In this document: in pieces, positions 49,470 to 61,500 of the stretch
Layout of the letters: every line of letters begins with the position of its first letter
Numbering within the stretch: position 1 is the first letter of the stretch
NCBI RefSeq assembly: GCF_000208745.1
Contig: NC_030852.1
Span: 2,329,046 to 2,393,045 of the forward strand
Length of the DNA: 64,000 bases
Direction: 5' to 3'
Source: Theobroma cacao
Lineage: Eukaryota; Streptophyta; Magnoliopsida; Malvales; Malvaceae
Notes under the pieces: generated by a model
The model's database searches: none
What the model was told of the DNA's origin: nothing
Seen by the model: only the letters and a program-made list of their open reading frames with translations
Program-made: the position numbers and the translations under genes

Positions 49470-50393
49470 TTATAGTACTGATGGATATCCATTATAGTAA
49501 AGTCCATAATTAATTGTTTTCTTTAAATATCTTAGTACTCGATTTATGGCTTGCCAATGCAAAGTACCTGGATTACTTATATATCTACTTAACTTTCCAA
49601 CAGCAAATGTTATATCTGGCCTTGTACATGTCATTGCATACATCAAGCAACCACTTACTCTTGCATATTGTAATTGATCAACAACCCTACCAGCATTAGG
49701 TACTGATTTAATTTGAGGATCCATGGGTGTAGATGCTGGTATACAATTAGTAAGATTAAACTTTTCAAGCACTTTTTCAATGTAGTACGATTGAGATAAA
49801 GTTATGTTATTTTCATCTCGAAATATTTTAATTCCTAAAATGACATCTGCTACACCCATATCTTTCATTGCAAAGTTTTTTAACAAAAACTTCTTTGTCT
49901 CCTCGACTTGTTCCAAATCCGTACCAAAAATTGGCTTATCATCCACATATAAGCAAATTATAACACCTTTATCATTTTGAAATTTGCTATATATGCACTT
50001 GTCAGATTCATTTATGTTGTAGCCATTAGCTAAAACAATTTCATCAAATTTTTTATGCCATTGTTTTGGTGCTTGTTTAAGCCCATACCATGATTTGATA
50101 AGTTTATAAACGTTATGCTCTTGTCCTGAAACAACAAACCCTTCTGGTTGTTCCATGTAGACTTCCTCTTCTAATTCACCTTTTAAAAATATTGTTTTGA
50201 CATCTATTTGGTGAATTACCAACTTATAAATTGATGCAAGGGAGATTAGAAGTCTAATTGTAGCAATTCTTGCTGCTGGAGCATAAGTATCAAAGTAGTT
50301 AATCCCTTGCTTTTGCATAAAGCCTTTGGCTACTAATCTTGCTTTGAATTTGTCTATGGTTCCATCTACTTTCGTTTTCTTTTTGAAATCCAT
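49470..50393 (-). pseudogene. Copia reverse transcriptase fragment
   Basis: RT landmarks in order: KARLVAKGF, YAPAARIATIRLLISLA, QIDVKTIFLKGEL, EEVYMEQPEGF, YGLKQAPKQWH and the catalytic YVDD (followed by KPIF rather than the usual MLIF). 307 codons, then a stop. Confidence 0.88.
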
Positions 50394-50839
50394 TTACAAC
50401 CTATTAGTTTGGAACCTGGTGGAAGATCAACCAAAATCCAAGTATTATTTCCCATTATTGAGTCCATCTTATCATTGATTGCTTCCTTCCAAAATACAGA
50501 ATCTTGAGACTTCATTGCCTCATCATATGTAACAGGGTTTGATTCTAAATTAAAACAATAAGGAATCTTATTGTCAATATTTTCTCCTATTCCTTCTACA
50601 AGGAACATATAAAAGTCTGGACCAAAATCTTTTACTGTTCTAGCCCTTTTGCTTCTCCTTATTTCTGGTCTAGATTCATCATTATCTTCATTTTGTTCCA
50701 ATGGAATGACATTTGACTGAATGGATTGTAATGGCTGTAATTGTCTTAAAACATATTTGAATCTATTTTCATCAAATATTGCATCTCTTGATTCAATAAC
50801 AGTATTGACAGGAATTGAATCATTTGGTTCAATTATCAT
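50366..50839 (-). pseudogene. Copia integrase C-terminal/RT N-terminal fragment
   Basis: Contains RRSKRARTVKDFGPDFYMF and WKEAINDKMDSIMGNNTW, typical of the linker before the copia RT. It overlaps the next frame by a shift near 50390. Confidence 0.8.
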
Positions 50840-51146
50840 GAACCTATATGTTTTACTATGTTGTGCATATCCTATGAATATGCATTATATTCCTCTTTCA
50901 CCCAATTTCTTTCTTTTGGGTTCCAGAATTTTAATTATAGCTCTACATCCTCAAACCTTCATATAACTAAGGTTTGGTTTCCTTTTCTTCCATTGCTCAT
51001 ATGAGGTCATTTAGTTTCCTTTATAAGAATTCTATTTAATATATGACAAGCTATTAACAAAGCTTCTCCCCAAAAACCTTTTCAAAGACCTGAATATGAT
51101 AACATAGCATTTACCATTTCGGTCAAGACCCTATTCTTCCTTTCTG

Positions 51147-52325
51147 CTACACATTATGTTGTGGTGTGTAAGGTGCTAAAATGTGATGGATTGTTCTAGT
51201 GGAGGCAAAATAACTTGGACAATAATATTCTCCACCTCTATCCGATCTTAAACATTTGATAAAAGATTCACATTGTAATTCAACTTCTGATTTGTAAACC
51301 TCAAATTTATCAAGTACTTCATCTTTAAAATGCAACAAATATACATAGCAATATCTAGAGAAATCATCAATGAATGTGACAAAATATTTCTTTCCAGCTA
51401 ATGTCGGTGTACTATGCATATCACACACATCACTATGTATTAATTCAAGTAATTTGATATTTCTTTTAACTTTAGGAAAAGGATTTCTAGTTATTTTTGT
51501 TAGCATGCATGTATTGCATTTATCAATACTTGGATTGAATTTTGAAATTAAGTCTATTTTATACATGTCATCCAATCTTCTATAATTTAAATGTCCTAAT
51601 TTATAATGCCATAAATAAGAAGATTCAACCATATAAGCAGAAACATCCACTTTATTCTTATTATTATTAACAATATTTAATTTAAACATTTCATCACACA
51701 TGTAACCTTTCCCAACAAAAATTTTCCTTTTGGATAGAATGAATTTATCTACCTCAAATACAAGCTTGAAACCAAACTTATTTAATAGACTTCCAGACAC
51801 TAATTTTTTCCTAACTTCTGGAGCATAGAATACATCTTTCAAAGTTAAAGTTTTTTCAGAAGTGAATTCAAGTTCAACAGTCCCTTTGCCTATAATCATT
51901 GCTGTAGAAGAATTTCCCATGTATAGGAAATTTTCACACTCACTTGATACGAAATTCTTGAAAAGACTCTTATCATTGCATACATGTTTTGTTGCTCCAG
52001 AATCAACCCACCAGGCATCATTTTCTTCAAGCACATTGATTTCAGAAATCATGGCTATAAAATTTTTAGAAGCTTTTCTTTTTGAAGAATTATTTTTCTT
52101 CTTCAATAATCGACATTCATTCTTGAAATGTCTTGGTTTTTCACAATAGAAACATGTGCTTTTATTTTGTCTTTTGAATTTCGGACCATTAGCAATCTGC
52201 TTGAACTTTTTTTTGGCAGGTTTAGTGGTCTGTCCTTCCTCCACAACATGTACTTTGACTTCACCAGAAACATCAACTTGTTCTTGTTTCCTGTATTCCT
52301 TTTCAATTTGAAGATGATGTGCCAA
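51147..52325 (-). pseudogene. Copia zinc knuckle, protease and integrase fragment
   Basis: A CCHC knuckle (CFYCEKPRHFKNEC, with Arg where Gly usually precedes the His) is followed by the protease motif DSGAT, then the integrase H-H-C-C and catalytic region (SDVCDMHSTPTLAGKKYF, FIDDFSRYCYVYLL, RSDRGGEY). The frame breaks just after APYTPQ. Confidence 0.88.
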
Positions 52326-52478
52326 AGCCTCAAGAGTTATTTATTCTTTCTTGTGTTTCAGACTTCTTTTAGAGTCTTTCCATGATGGACGAAGTTTGTC
52401 TATAATGGAGGATACAATTATAGTTTCATCCATTTTCATTTTATATTGTTTGAACTGATTAAACCTTCTTTCAATTTC

Positions 52479-52902
52479 TCATAGTTGTTCTATAACAGAA
52501 CGCCCATCAACCATTTGATAATTAATAAAGCGACTAACTAGAAATTTCTTACTTGTTGCATCTTCTGTCATGTACTTGGCTTCCAGTTTGTCATATAATT
52601 CTTTCGCAGTAGAATCATTCTGATATGTGTCAAATAAGCCATCAGCCAAACCATTCAAGATGTGACCTTTGCACATATAAATGACATTTTCCCATTTTTG
52701 CCTTTCTTTCGTTGCGGCAACAAACTCATTTTCTTCTTCTTCTGCTCTAGGTATAGTCAAAACATAGACAACTTTCAAGATTGATAGTAGGAAATGCATC
52801 TTTTTTTGCCATCTTAGAAAGTTGTCACCATCAAACCGGTCCAATTTTACAAAGTTAGAAGCCAATTCTCTTAGTGTCTCACTTGCAGCAGCCGTTGTTG
52901 AA
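52479..52902 (-). pseudogene. Copia gag fragment
   Basis: KLDRFDGDNFLRWQKKMHF is the common N-terminal signature of plant copia gag. The frame runs back towards the LTR without an ATG and ends in a TGA at 52479-52481, before the zinc knuckle. Confidence 0.85.
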
Positions 52903-52905
52903 ACG

Positions 52906-52999
52906 GAATAAAACCTTAAGATTGTTAGAACACCAAACTGAAAACTTAGAAATTGGCTTCAAAACGTGTATCAATACCACTGTCCTTAAGGTTTTATTC
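52906..52999 (-). promoter_or_regulatory. Self-complementary primer-site region of the copia element
   Basis: Two bases after the 5' LTR end the transcript would read CTTAAGGTTTTATTC (52920-52906). The LTR itself carries the reverse complement GAATAAAACCTTAAG (minus strand, 52999-52985), giving a 15-bp perfect stem with a 64-nt loop. A tRNA-Met-like TGGTATCAGAG is not seen next to the LTR. Confidence 0.5.
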
Positions 53000-53496
53000 G
53001 CCCCCACTTGTAGTGTGCAAAAGAGTTACCGGCGTATAAACCTTGAAGATATAATGAAGCCCAATGATTGACGGCGTTTTGCACTGACGAAATCAATCCA
53101 CTGAGCACTCACCGGAGTATAACAAGATTATCAAACTTCTATAGTATTTTTCTGCAACAAAAATAATATAGAAGAAAACTTGAGAAATTTGAAAAAGGAA
53201 GGAAAGTTTTTGTTTTTCTGATGTACGTTCTGTTGAATAAAGGGAATCTCTTTTATAAACATAAATGTCTGTTCCCAACAGACACTGTTTGTGTTTGTTT
53301 CAAAGAGTTACTTCTTATTGGTTTTTTTCAACAAACGTAACTCTTTTTTTATTCTCTCATTTTTATTTTTTATTTTATTTATTTTTATTTTTATTTTCAA
53401 CAAATATAACCTTTCTTTTAATTTAATTTCTAATGGTCACAATTTTTCCTTTTATTAAGATATGAAATCATATCTTTTATTTGAAAATATCCAACA
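52923..53496 (-). repeat. 5' LTR of the copia element
   Basis: 574 bp, differing from the 3' LTR by scattered substitutions and small indels (for example a longer A-tract near 53150). TATA box on the minus strand near 53245-53256. Confidence 0.92.
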
Positions 53497-53501
53497 CAAT
53501 A

Positions 53502-56500
53502 ACTCTAAATTCAAAACAATTTAATATTGTGTCACTTTTAATATCATATTATCGAATCAAATCCAAAATTATCCAATCTAAATTTTGGTAAAGGACGAGT
53601 GATAAAAAAGGTGAAAGGGTGTTTTACTAATGGATTGTTCATTATGTGGTTTGCTATAACTGCAAATGGAGGATCCAACCACATACATCTGTCCTTTCCC
53701 ACGTAGCTGTCTAAAATTCGTTTGTTGTTGGATTGCCTGAAAATTAAATTAGTACAATCGAAAACCTTGGATCAAGATTAGTGTCATTAGATTAGGCAGC
53801 AACCATTGATGCTCTGTTTGGCGTCACTCCTAAGATTAGTGTGTCCTTGGATAGTGCGCCGTGTTCGTTCCCTCCCTGGACAGCACAGGACCAACACAAA
53901 GGAAAAGACAAAGAGCCCAGACGAAAAACAATGTTCTTTGTTTTACACTTTGAAGACCATACACCTTCACTTCGCTTCTTCAGATGTCGCAAGTCCCGAG
54001 TCAATCAATTAACGGTCTAACCCAAAGTTTCACACTTTTACTTACTCTCCCGTTGGTTAATATTTTAATTTCTTTATTTTTTTATATTTAAAAATAAAAA
54101 ATTAAGAAACACTTTTAGATATTAAATGGAGACCTAATACTTTTAAATTTTCATAAATTATTTAAAAAAATTAAATAAAATTTTATTCTTATAAAAATTA
54201 AAATATCATTTGTTATTTTTTATACTTCATTAAATTGACATGATGAATGAAAATATCATGTGACCTTGTCATCACGTCACATCATCATTCACTATAACAT
54301 GTTAGTATTATGTGATATAAAAATGATAAGTAACAACAATTAGTCAATTGTTAGTAATAAAGGATTATTTGATCAAAATAAAAATATAAGAGTTTGATTA
54401 AATATAATAAAAGAATAAGATTTATTTGAATTTTTTAAATAGTTTATGAATTTTTTTATATATTATGTCTAAAAATCAAAATTCTTTTGGAAAGATTTTA
54501 TACAAAATATATAATCTTTTTAGACGAAATAATGCATTATTATACATTAATATATAAAGACTGATTATACTATAATTGTTATTAGGTTTTAAATCTTTAT
54601 CCAGTTTAAATCAATTATCATGCCGCTCTTTACCCTTTCCTTTTATTTTCTAATAATTCTTTAAAAAAATAGTAAATAGTAAAAAATAACTAATTAAAGA
54701 ATTTCCCAAACAGAGTATTAAAAAAGACATTTTGCAAATACAAGTACAAATCTAAATATGAGATTTGAGATATCTCAATCTTTATCGATAAGGTTAAGAT
54801 TGAGAGGTGACTCTTGTATTCTATGTAATAATTTGCCTTAGGTAACACTTAGCTTCTATACTTCAAGTTGGCACTTATTTTGATATTAATTGTGGAAATT
54901 AAGTAAAACTGAACTTACAATTCCTCCTCACAAGTTTTTCTTCCAATGGACATTGCTTTCAATGACAATTTGTTGTTCGTTGTGTGTACGTAAACGATGA
55001 AGATGATCATATTAAAACAGTAATTAAAGAAATTTTATATTAATGTTTGAGATATTCTAAACATATAAACATAAGTAAGAAAAATGAATGCTTGCATTAT
55101 CTCTCACACTTCTTTGTCATCGCTGGGTCAATGACACCTTTTCTATTAAATTAACATCTTCCAACTTTATAGTGCATGATTAAATACTAAAATCTTTTCT
55201 TTTATCATTGATGACAAATAATCTATTCCTCAATCCTCACATGTTTCATAAGAGAGATAAAAAAAAAAAAGGAATAGCCAAGGTCAAAAGAAAAAAAAAG
55301 AATAAATAAAAAATAAACATATGACTAGCTAGGATGACAGCCAGTTTTTGATTATAGTATTTTCAAAAGTTTAATTAAAAATGAACCCAACATGGCTTTA
55401 GAACTTTCCTTGATGTTGCATGCAGTTGATCATGGGAATTATTTAATTCAAAAGAAGAGTACTCAATGAACAAACCCTAATATAATTTTAGGTTTTGGCT
55501 GCAACACCTTTAATTTAGTCAAAAACAGTGAACCCATAGTAATAACCATTTCATATTTCATGTTCTTTCTTTACTTTTGATTAATTAATTAATTTGGATG
55601 TAAACTTTGGTGATCTTCAAAATGGGCATAGTTAAATTGGACATCACTTAATTTTTTTTTTTTTTTATATAGAAAGACTTGGAATTTAAAACCTCCTTGT
55701 TTTTCATGAAGGGTATTTTTTGTTGACCTTGCACTTTTGTTTTTATTATTTGTCTTTCTTGACAACAAAAATGAACAATGCATAAAAAATATAAAAAAAT
55801 ATATAAAAAAATTAAGTGTTTGGGATTATTATCGTCAAAAAAAATAATTATAACAAAATTAAATGACGTATAGAAAAAATAAATAAAATTGAGTTGAATG
55901 TATGCGTGTAATTATTTTCTTTTTTCATAAACAATCATATTTAACAGTAAAAATAAGAAATGGGCCTATTTTTAGGATTGATAACAAACTCATTGCAATT
56001 GAAGGCTTTGACCATTAATTTTATTTTATTTGGCATTACATTTGTAACCAAATGAAGTTATTGTGATAAGATATAACTCCAAATGTAATGCCAAATAAAG
56101 CTTTTCTACTGATGAAAAATAATAGTACAAAAAATCATAGATGCAATATAACTTTAATTATTTAAGGTCCAGTTTAGTATTACAATTGCAACTAAAGTTC
56201 AATACAATCAAGATTATGATTTTATGCATTATTGTTACAAGCACATTAATTAAATTTTTTTTACTATATTTTCAACAATTATATATTTAATAATAAACAC
56301 ATATTGTGCAAAGACTTATCAAAATTTTATATTGACATTCAATCTAAGTTTTTGTAATTTTATTTTAAGTCAAATAAGTTTTTTCAAAATATAATGCGAA
56401 TATAGAATGTAAATAATGTTATATAATTATATCATCATGTCTCATTAAAATATCATATTATCATTAAGTAACACATATTAACATGCAATATCAATTTCGT

Positions 56501-56640
56501 GTAATATAAAATTATAAATTACGTTTTGATTATAATAATTAATCAACTATTAATTATAAAAGTTTATTTTTTATTCAAAATAAATAAATATATTCATATG
56601 AGACAAAGTCAACTTAAGGCTTGAGAAAAAGATGAGATTT
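53502..56640. other. AT-rich intergenic DNA
   Basis: No supported exon. A GC-richer patch at about 53780-54010 has open frames on both strands without recognised similarity. A perfect hairpin lies near 56025-56099. Confidence 0.5.
56025..56099. repeat. Perfect 20-bp inverted repeat (hairpin)
   Basis: TTTATTTGGCATTACATTTG (56025-56044) is the exact reverse complement of 56080-56099, with a 35-base loop. Possibly a tiny MITE or the core of a larger one. Confidence 0.85.
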
Positions 56641-56929
56641 ACCGGAACATTCGATAACAAATTCCTTCCACTTCAGCATGATGTGTCCTTTTAAGAATGT
56701 TCCGAGTTGTGGGAGAGTGACTGTTGGGGGCAACTCCTCCCTTTGCTTATCGTGTTCGGCGACATGTTGCCCACGTGTCAAAATGTAAAAAGACCAGAAT
56801 ACCCCTCTCTACCAAGATGCCACCCGATGTGATCATGATCCATAGAGAGAATCACCGAAATCCCACAGCTTCCTATAAATAAAGAACGTTCCATTTCATG
56901 TTTGATTTTAGTTAAAAGAAATCCTTCCT
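56640..56929 (+). promoter_or_regulatory. Promoter of the VQ gene
   Basis: A TATA box (TATAAAT, 56874-56880) sits about 100 bp before the main ATG. Upstream are a G-box (CACGTG, 56772-56777) and palindromic GAAnnTTC motifs at 56645-56652, 56695-56702 and 56884-56891, the half-site arrangement of heat-shock elements. A TTGAC (W-box core, minus strand) lies near 56610. Confidence 0.5.
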
Positions 56930-56980
56930 ATGAACAAACCCAACAAGGAAGAAGAAGAAGAAGAAGAAGAGAGATTATGA
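56930..56980 (+). CDS. Upstream ORF overlapping the VQ start codon
   Basis: ATG at 56930 opens a 16-codon peptide with eight Glu in a row (from the GAA repeat) whose TGA (56978-56980) overlaps the main ATG (56977-56979) as ATGA. If transcription starts near 56905 as the TATA box suggests, the uORF is in the mRNA. The overlap would suit termination-reinitiation. Inferred only from sequence. Confidence 0.45.
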   Translation: MNKPNKEEEEEEEERL

Positions 56981-57690
56981 GCCCTACACAATTTCATGAT
57001 CACCACTACCACCACCATGCAAAGAAGGATACGACGTCCAACGGGAATGCTGCCCCCCTATGCCCTCCGCCCCTGAAAATCAACAAAGACTCTCATTTGA
57101 TCAGGAAATCATCATCTTCGTCGTCATCCTCGTCGGCAGCCTCCTCCCTCGGCGTCACCTGCACCGCCAAGCCACCTCATCAGCAGCAACGCCACCCCGT
57201 CATCATCTACACCCACTCTCCCAAAGTCATCCACACGCACCCCAAGGATTTCATGGCGTTGGTGCAAAAGCTGACGGGGCTTTCACGTAGTGAAGATGAC
57301 AATCATCAGAATCATCATCATCACCATCACCATCATCATCATAATAATAACCATCACGACGCGCCTCATCAACCCAAGGTGGATAACGGTGCCGCCTCGG
57401 CGGAGGAAGATAGCAAGAGGATCATCAATGACGATAATGATTCATCTTCGGTTATAACAGATGAAAACGGTGAAGGGCAAGTTAACTCTTGCTTTGTACC
57501 GCCTTTGTTTGATCCACCACCAGCTCCATTTTTGACAAATATCCCAGTTTTTACGCCCAATTCGGCTGATTTTCTGTGCGTGAATCAACCTTTTTATAAT
57601 TACACAGATTCATTGTTCTTCACACCAAACATGAGGAGCTCCATTTCATCTTCAGGGTTGGAGGGGATGAATGAGTTTCGTGATTTTTGA
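56977..57690 (+). CDS. VQ-motif protein (VQ18-like)
   Basis: Intronless, 237 residues from ATG 56977. The VQ motif FMALVQKLTG (FxxxVQxLTG) is at about 92-101, preceded by the conserved PVIIYTHSPKVIHTHPKDF. The protein has a His-rich N terminus, a Ser run (45-53), a second run of about ten His (after 109), an acidic Ser/Asp stretch and a C-terminal Pro/Phe-rich part ending EFRDF. VQ proteins are plant co-regulators that bind group I and IIc WRKY factors or MAP kinase cascades in the nucleus or plastid. The position between DUF639 and SYTF genes, as in Arabidopsis (At3g18360 from memory), supports VQ18 orthology. The frame is open upstream to about 56902, but no ATG lies there. Confidence 0.88.
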   Translation: MSPTQFHDHHYHHHAKKDTTSNGNAAPLCPPPLKINKDSHLIRKSSSSSSSSSAASSLGVTCTAKPPHQQQRHPVIIYTHSPKVIHTHPKDFMALVQKLTGLSRSEDDNHQNHHHHHHHHHHNNNHHDAPHQPKVDNGAASAEEDSKRIINDDNDSSSVITDENGEGQVNSCFVPPLFDPPPAPFLTNIPVFTPNSADFLCVNQPFYNYTDSLFFTPNMRSSISSSGLEGMNEFRDF

Positions 57691-58592
57691 AGTTTTGATT
57701 CTTTTTTTTGAGTCTTCTGTTCATTAATTTATTATTAATTTTTTGGGGTAGTTTTGATTATTTGGTTTTATGATGCAAATAAGGGCTTCTGATTTTGTTC
57801 ATGGAACTTCATGAGGAATAAATTTTTTACATTTATTGATTAATTTCTTTAGCTAACCATAGCCTTGATGCTATCATTTGGATGAGATAATTAATTCTCT
57901 GTTGCTACAATCTTTATTCCTCTGGTTTCTCTTGTAATCAAGAAGAAAGCTTTCCTCTCTGTTTTCTGATGGAAAATTGGAAATTGAAATCAGAAATGGA
58001 TTTTGTTACAAAATGGGAGGAAAAGGGTTATGGCAGTTTATATTTGCACAGCATCTGGCCAGAGGATAAGAGACCCTTCAGCAGCAAAAATGTCACATTA
58101 CCATCCGATATTCTCTTTGCAGCTTTCAACCTAATCCACTCCTAGGAGTTTTATGATCTTAGAATACATAAGCAGAGATTGTGTTTTAGATTTCATCCTA
58201 TATATATTTTGTTTCTGTTTATTTCAAATTTTAAATTAAAATATAATTTTACGAGAGATCTCGTAAATCTCACTACATTTATCTTAAGATTCGAATCGAA
58301 AACTTTTAACATAAAGTCTTAGGTTCTAAGATAATCAAAGGCAAAGCAATACATTATGGCAAAGGAAAAAGAAACAGCCTTAAACATCTTATGAATGATT
58401 ATATATATCATTAGATCAGAACTACCAAGGCAAGATTTCCCAGACAAACAAATGACTTTTTTCTTTTTTTCTTATTCTTTTCTTATCGTTGTTTCCTTTT
58501 CCATTTTTGAGATCTACACTTCCTAGAGTTCTGTGATACAAATCCCATTACTTTACATGCACAATTCTGTACAGTTAAAAATGAACACATCA
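57691..58592. other. Convergent 3' region between the VQ and DUF639 genes
   Basis: It holds the VQ 3' UTR on the plus strand and the DUF639 3' UTR on the minus strand. No further gene seen. Confidence 0.6.
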
Positions 58593-61500
58593 TCACTTTC
58601 TCTTCTTATCTTCCTTTTCTCTTTCAAGGACCACTGGGGCTGCTGGGATGCTGAACCACCACTCTCTCAATCTCCTCATCCATCTTTCCGTGCTTGCTTT
58701 CCTTGGAGGTGAGTACCTAGTAAATGTCTCCAAAAAGATCAGGAGAACCATGTACTTACTAGGCATCAAGGCCAGAATCAAGGCTGTGAACAGAAGAGTA
58801 ACTGCAAATTTCTCGCTTGCCTGGTAGATTAACATCATAGTGGCAAAGTCAGCAGACTATAAAATTGGTCTCCTAAGTTTTATGTGATTATTTAAATTCA
58901 AAAAATTGATACTGCTGATCCGTTTTAAAGGCAAGAAACCGACTGAACAAGTAGGGATGAACTAAAAGAATACAACCTGTGGGAAAATGGACAGCAACAA
59001 GGCACGGAACTTGAGGAGAACAATGTTTCCGTCTTGGATAAGCTGTTCAACTTGAGATATTGCATTCTGAACAGCCAAAAGCTGCTCCATTGTGTTCATA
59101 GGTGGAGGTGCTATTATCTTGATTTCCTCTGCAGGCCGGCCTTGGTTGCAAAATCGCGTAAGAACCATAAAGATTGCAAAAAAGAGGAGCATCAATGCAA
59201 ACGCATAACCCAGCCATCCCCTGAAATGGGCACCAAATGAATTCCAATGAAGATGACAATGAGAATGATGCACGCAAGGAAACCAAATGTGATATGAAGA
59301 TCACTATGAAGCCAACTCTATGGCACTATCTATGCAAAAAATATTTTATGTTTAGGTCAACCGATATCCCTTCTTTATACAAGAAGAACAAAAATTTATA
59401 AAAAACACAGTGCTTCCCCTTGTAACAGAGCATCATGTCCTTCAAAGTTTACTTTTCTTTCACATGAACCTTCCTTCGATCAATGCAATCATGTTTAAAA
59501 TTTATTTTCTTTTGCTTAGGAGAGTACCTAAGGTGACAGTATCCCAATCGAACATTTACACAACTTGACTTCCAGTTATCAGTACACCAGCTTAACTCAG
59601 GATTATGTATAAAAAGTGCAGATGGTTAAACCAGTCATTAGAGGCATTTAGAAGGTGCATTGGAAATAAAGCATTCAGTTAAACTTGACAGTTGACAGTC
59701 CTGTCCTCAATTTAGGTATACAAGAAAGCAAATAAACAATGAACCTTCTTGCTGTGACAGAGCATGGATTAACTTTTCCTACTTCAAAGTTTACTTTTCT
59801 TTCACATGAACCATCCTTCAATCAATGTAATCATGTCTATGACTTCTTTTGCTTAAGAGAGTATCTAAGCTGAAAAGTATCAGAATCAAAATTTACACAA
59901 CTTGACTTCCAGATATCAGTAGAACAACTCTATCTTAACTCAGGATTATTTACCAAAAGTGCAGACCAATCGTTACAGGCATTAAAAAGAAGTACACTCC
60001 AGAAGAAGGTGCATTGGAAATAAAACATTCAGTTAACTTGATAGTTGACAGCCCTGTCCTCAAATTAGGTATACAGGAAAGTAACAAGACTATGAACCCA
60101 CCAAAATATCTATAAAACTTTATTCATGTCGCAACCACCAACATTTTCTTTTTCTCATTAAGTATCTGAATTCACAGTATCTTAATCAAACAAGCCAAAC
60201 ATAATTTTGACATCCTGGTTCCTGATCTACTCTCTAGACCTACTTGAATCAAGATTTCATATAGGGTTTACTTACACATTTTTTTTTTTGAAAGTTAGGT
60301 TTACTAATACATTTGGAATCCAAACAATAGTCAAATTCTCGAATTGGTACCTGAAGTTTAAAAATTCGCAATAAGGTACTTGAATTTTGCTTCTGTCCAT
60401 CAATTTGCACATAGGAGAAATTAATGGTCTAAAGGTGTTAGTCTTGTGCACAAACTAATGGACAGAAGTAAAGTTGAGTACCTAATTGCGAAAGTTTAAA
60501 CTTTAGGTACCAAATCAAGAATTTGACAAGCTTTGGGTACCACGTGTAACTAACCCTTTTATTTCTTTATTTGGAAAGAAAAATAGGTCAACATTAATGA
60601 TTTTAAGACCTCAACAAGGGATACATTACAAAAGAAGATGTCTGGAAATTAAACACAACTATACCTTATATAAACCCTACACATATTTAGTAGATTCGGA
60701 ACTTTAAAATCTACATTGTGTTCAAATGATGTCATTATCAGTTGCAACAACTTAGTTTCGTTGCTAGCATTATACCGCCAGTATTCATTTGCTATCACAT
60801 GCTTACCAAAAAATTAATAATAAAGAAAAATAGTTTATTCAATTGTGTCTTACCTGAAAATGATAAACGTGAATAACAAACAGAACACCAAAGACTTTAG
60901 AGGATCATCCCAATATACCAGAGAAAGAAGCCACTTCCCAACTTCCATCACTGGAAGAAGCAACTCCTGCAAGTAGAAATGTAAAAAAGGCAAAATGAGA
61001 TGATAGAACAACTCATGGAAGAGAGGACAACGATCAGGAAAAAGAACAGAATGGCAGAGAATTAAACCTAATATAAGTTGCGGTCACTATCAAAAGTACA
61101 GTTCATATTAATCACTCTGCAAACCAACACTGAATGGCATCACTAACAGACACACACATTTGCGCATGCAGCATATACAGTGTTCACCAAGTAAATTTAG
61201 CTCTGTAATCAAAATTTAATAACAAATCCAGTTAATCAAACTCCCTGTCTGATAAAACTTATTTTCAGTTGAACAATGAAAAGGGGCAAAGAAGGGTTAA
61301 CGATCTTCAAATTCTATAGCAACTAGAGGGATCTTTTGTGATACCTTCATCACAGCTAAATTGGTGTCAATGCCATCTACTTTAACCCCATCAACTGTTT
61401 CTTGCGCCCGCACTACTTTTTTATAGTTGTCTCTGGATTCCTTAACTGTTCTCTCCAACAAACTCATCTCACCCACAGCTACTTCACCCACAACAAGTCC

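Larger units (their letters stand above)
47877..53496 (-). mobile_element. Copia LTR retrotransposon, complete ends, defective coding
   Basis: 5.6-kb element reading right to left. LTRs are 52923-53496 (5') and 47877-48446 (3'), each bounded by TG...CA and near identical by eye. The target duplication CAATA is at 47872-47876 and 53497-53501. The domain order gag, protease, integrase, reverse transcriptase, RNase H is that of Ty1/copia. The gag-pol frame is broken at several places (near 52480, 52330, 51150, 50840-51140, 50390 and 49440), so it cannot make its own proteins. A purine tract with GGTGGGGG (minus strand) abuts the 3' LTR at about 48448-48456. Confidence 0.92.

Noticed and set aside
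53792..54012. 70-codon open frames on both strands
   Set aside because: No recognised motif or splice signals and not conserved elsewhere in the window; insufficient to call a gene.
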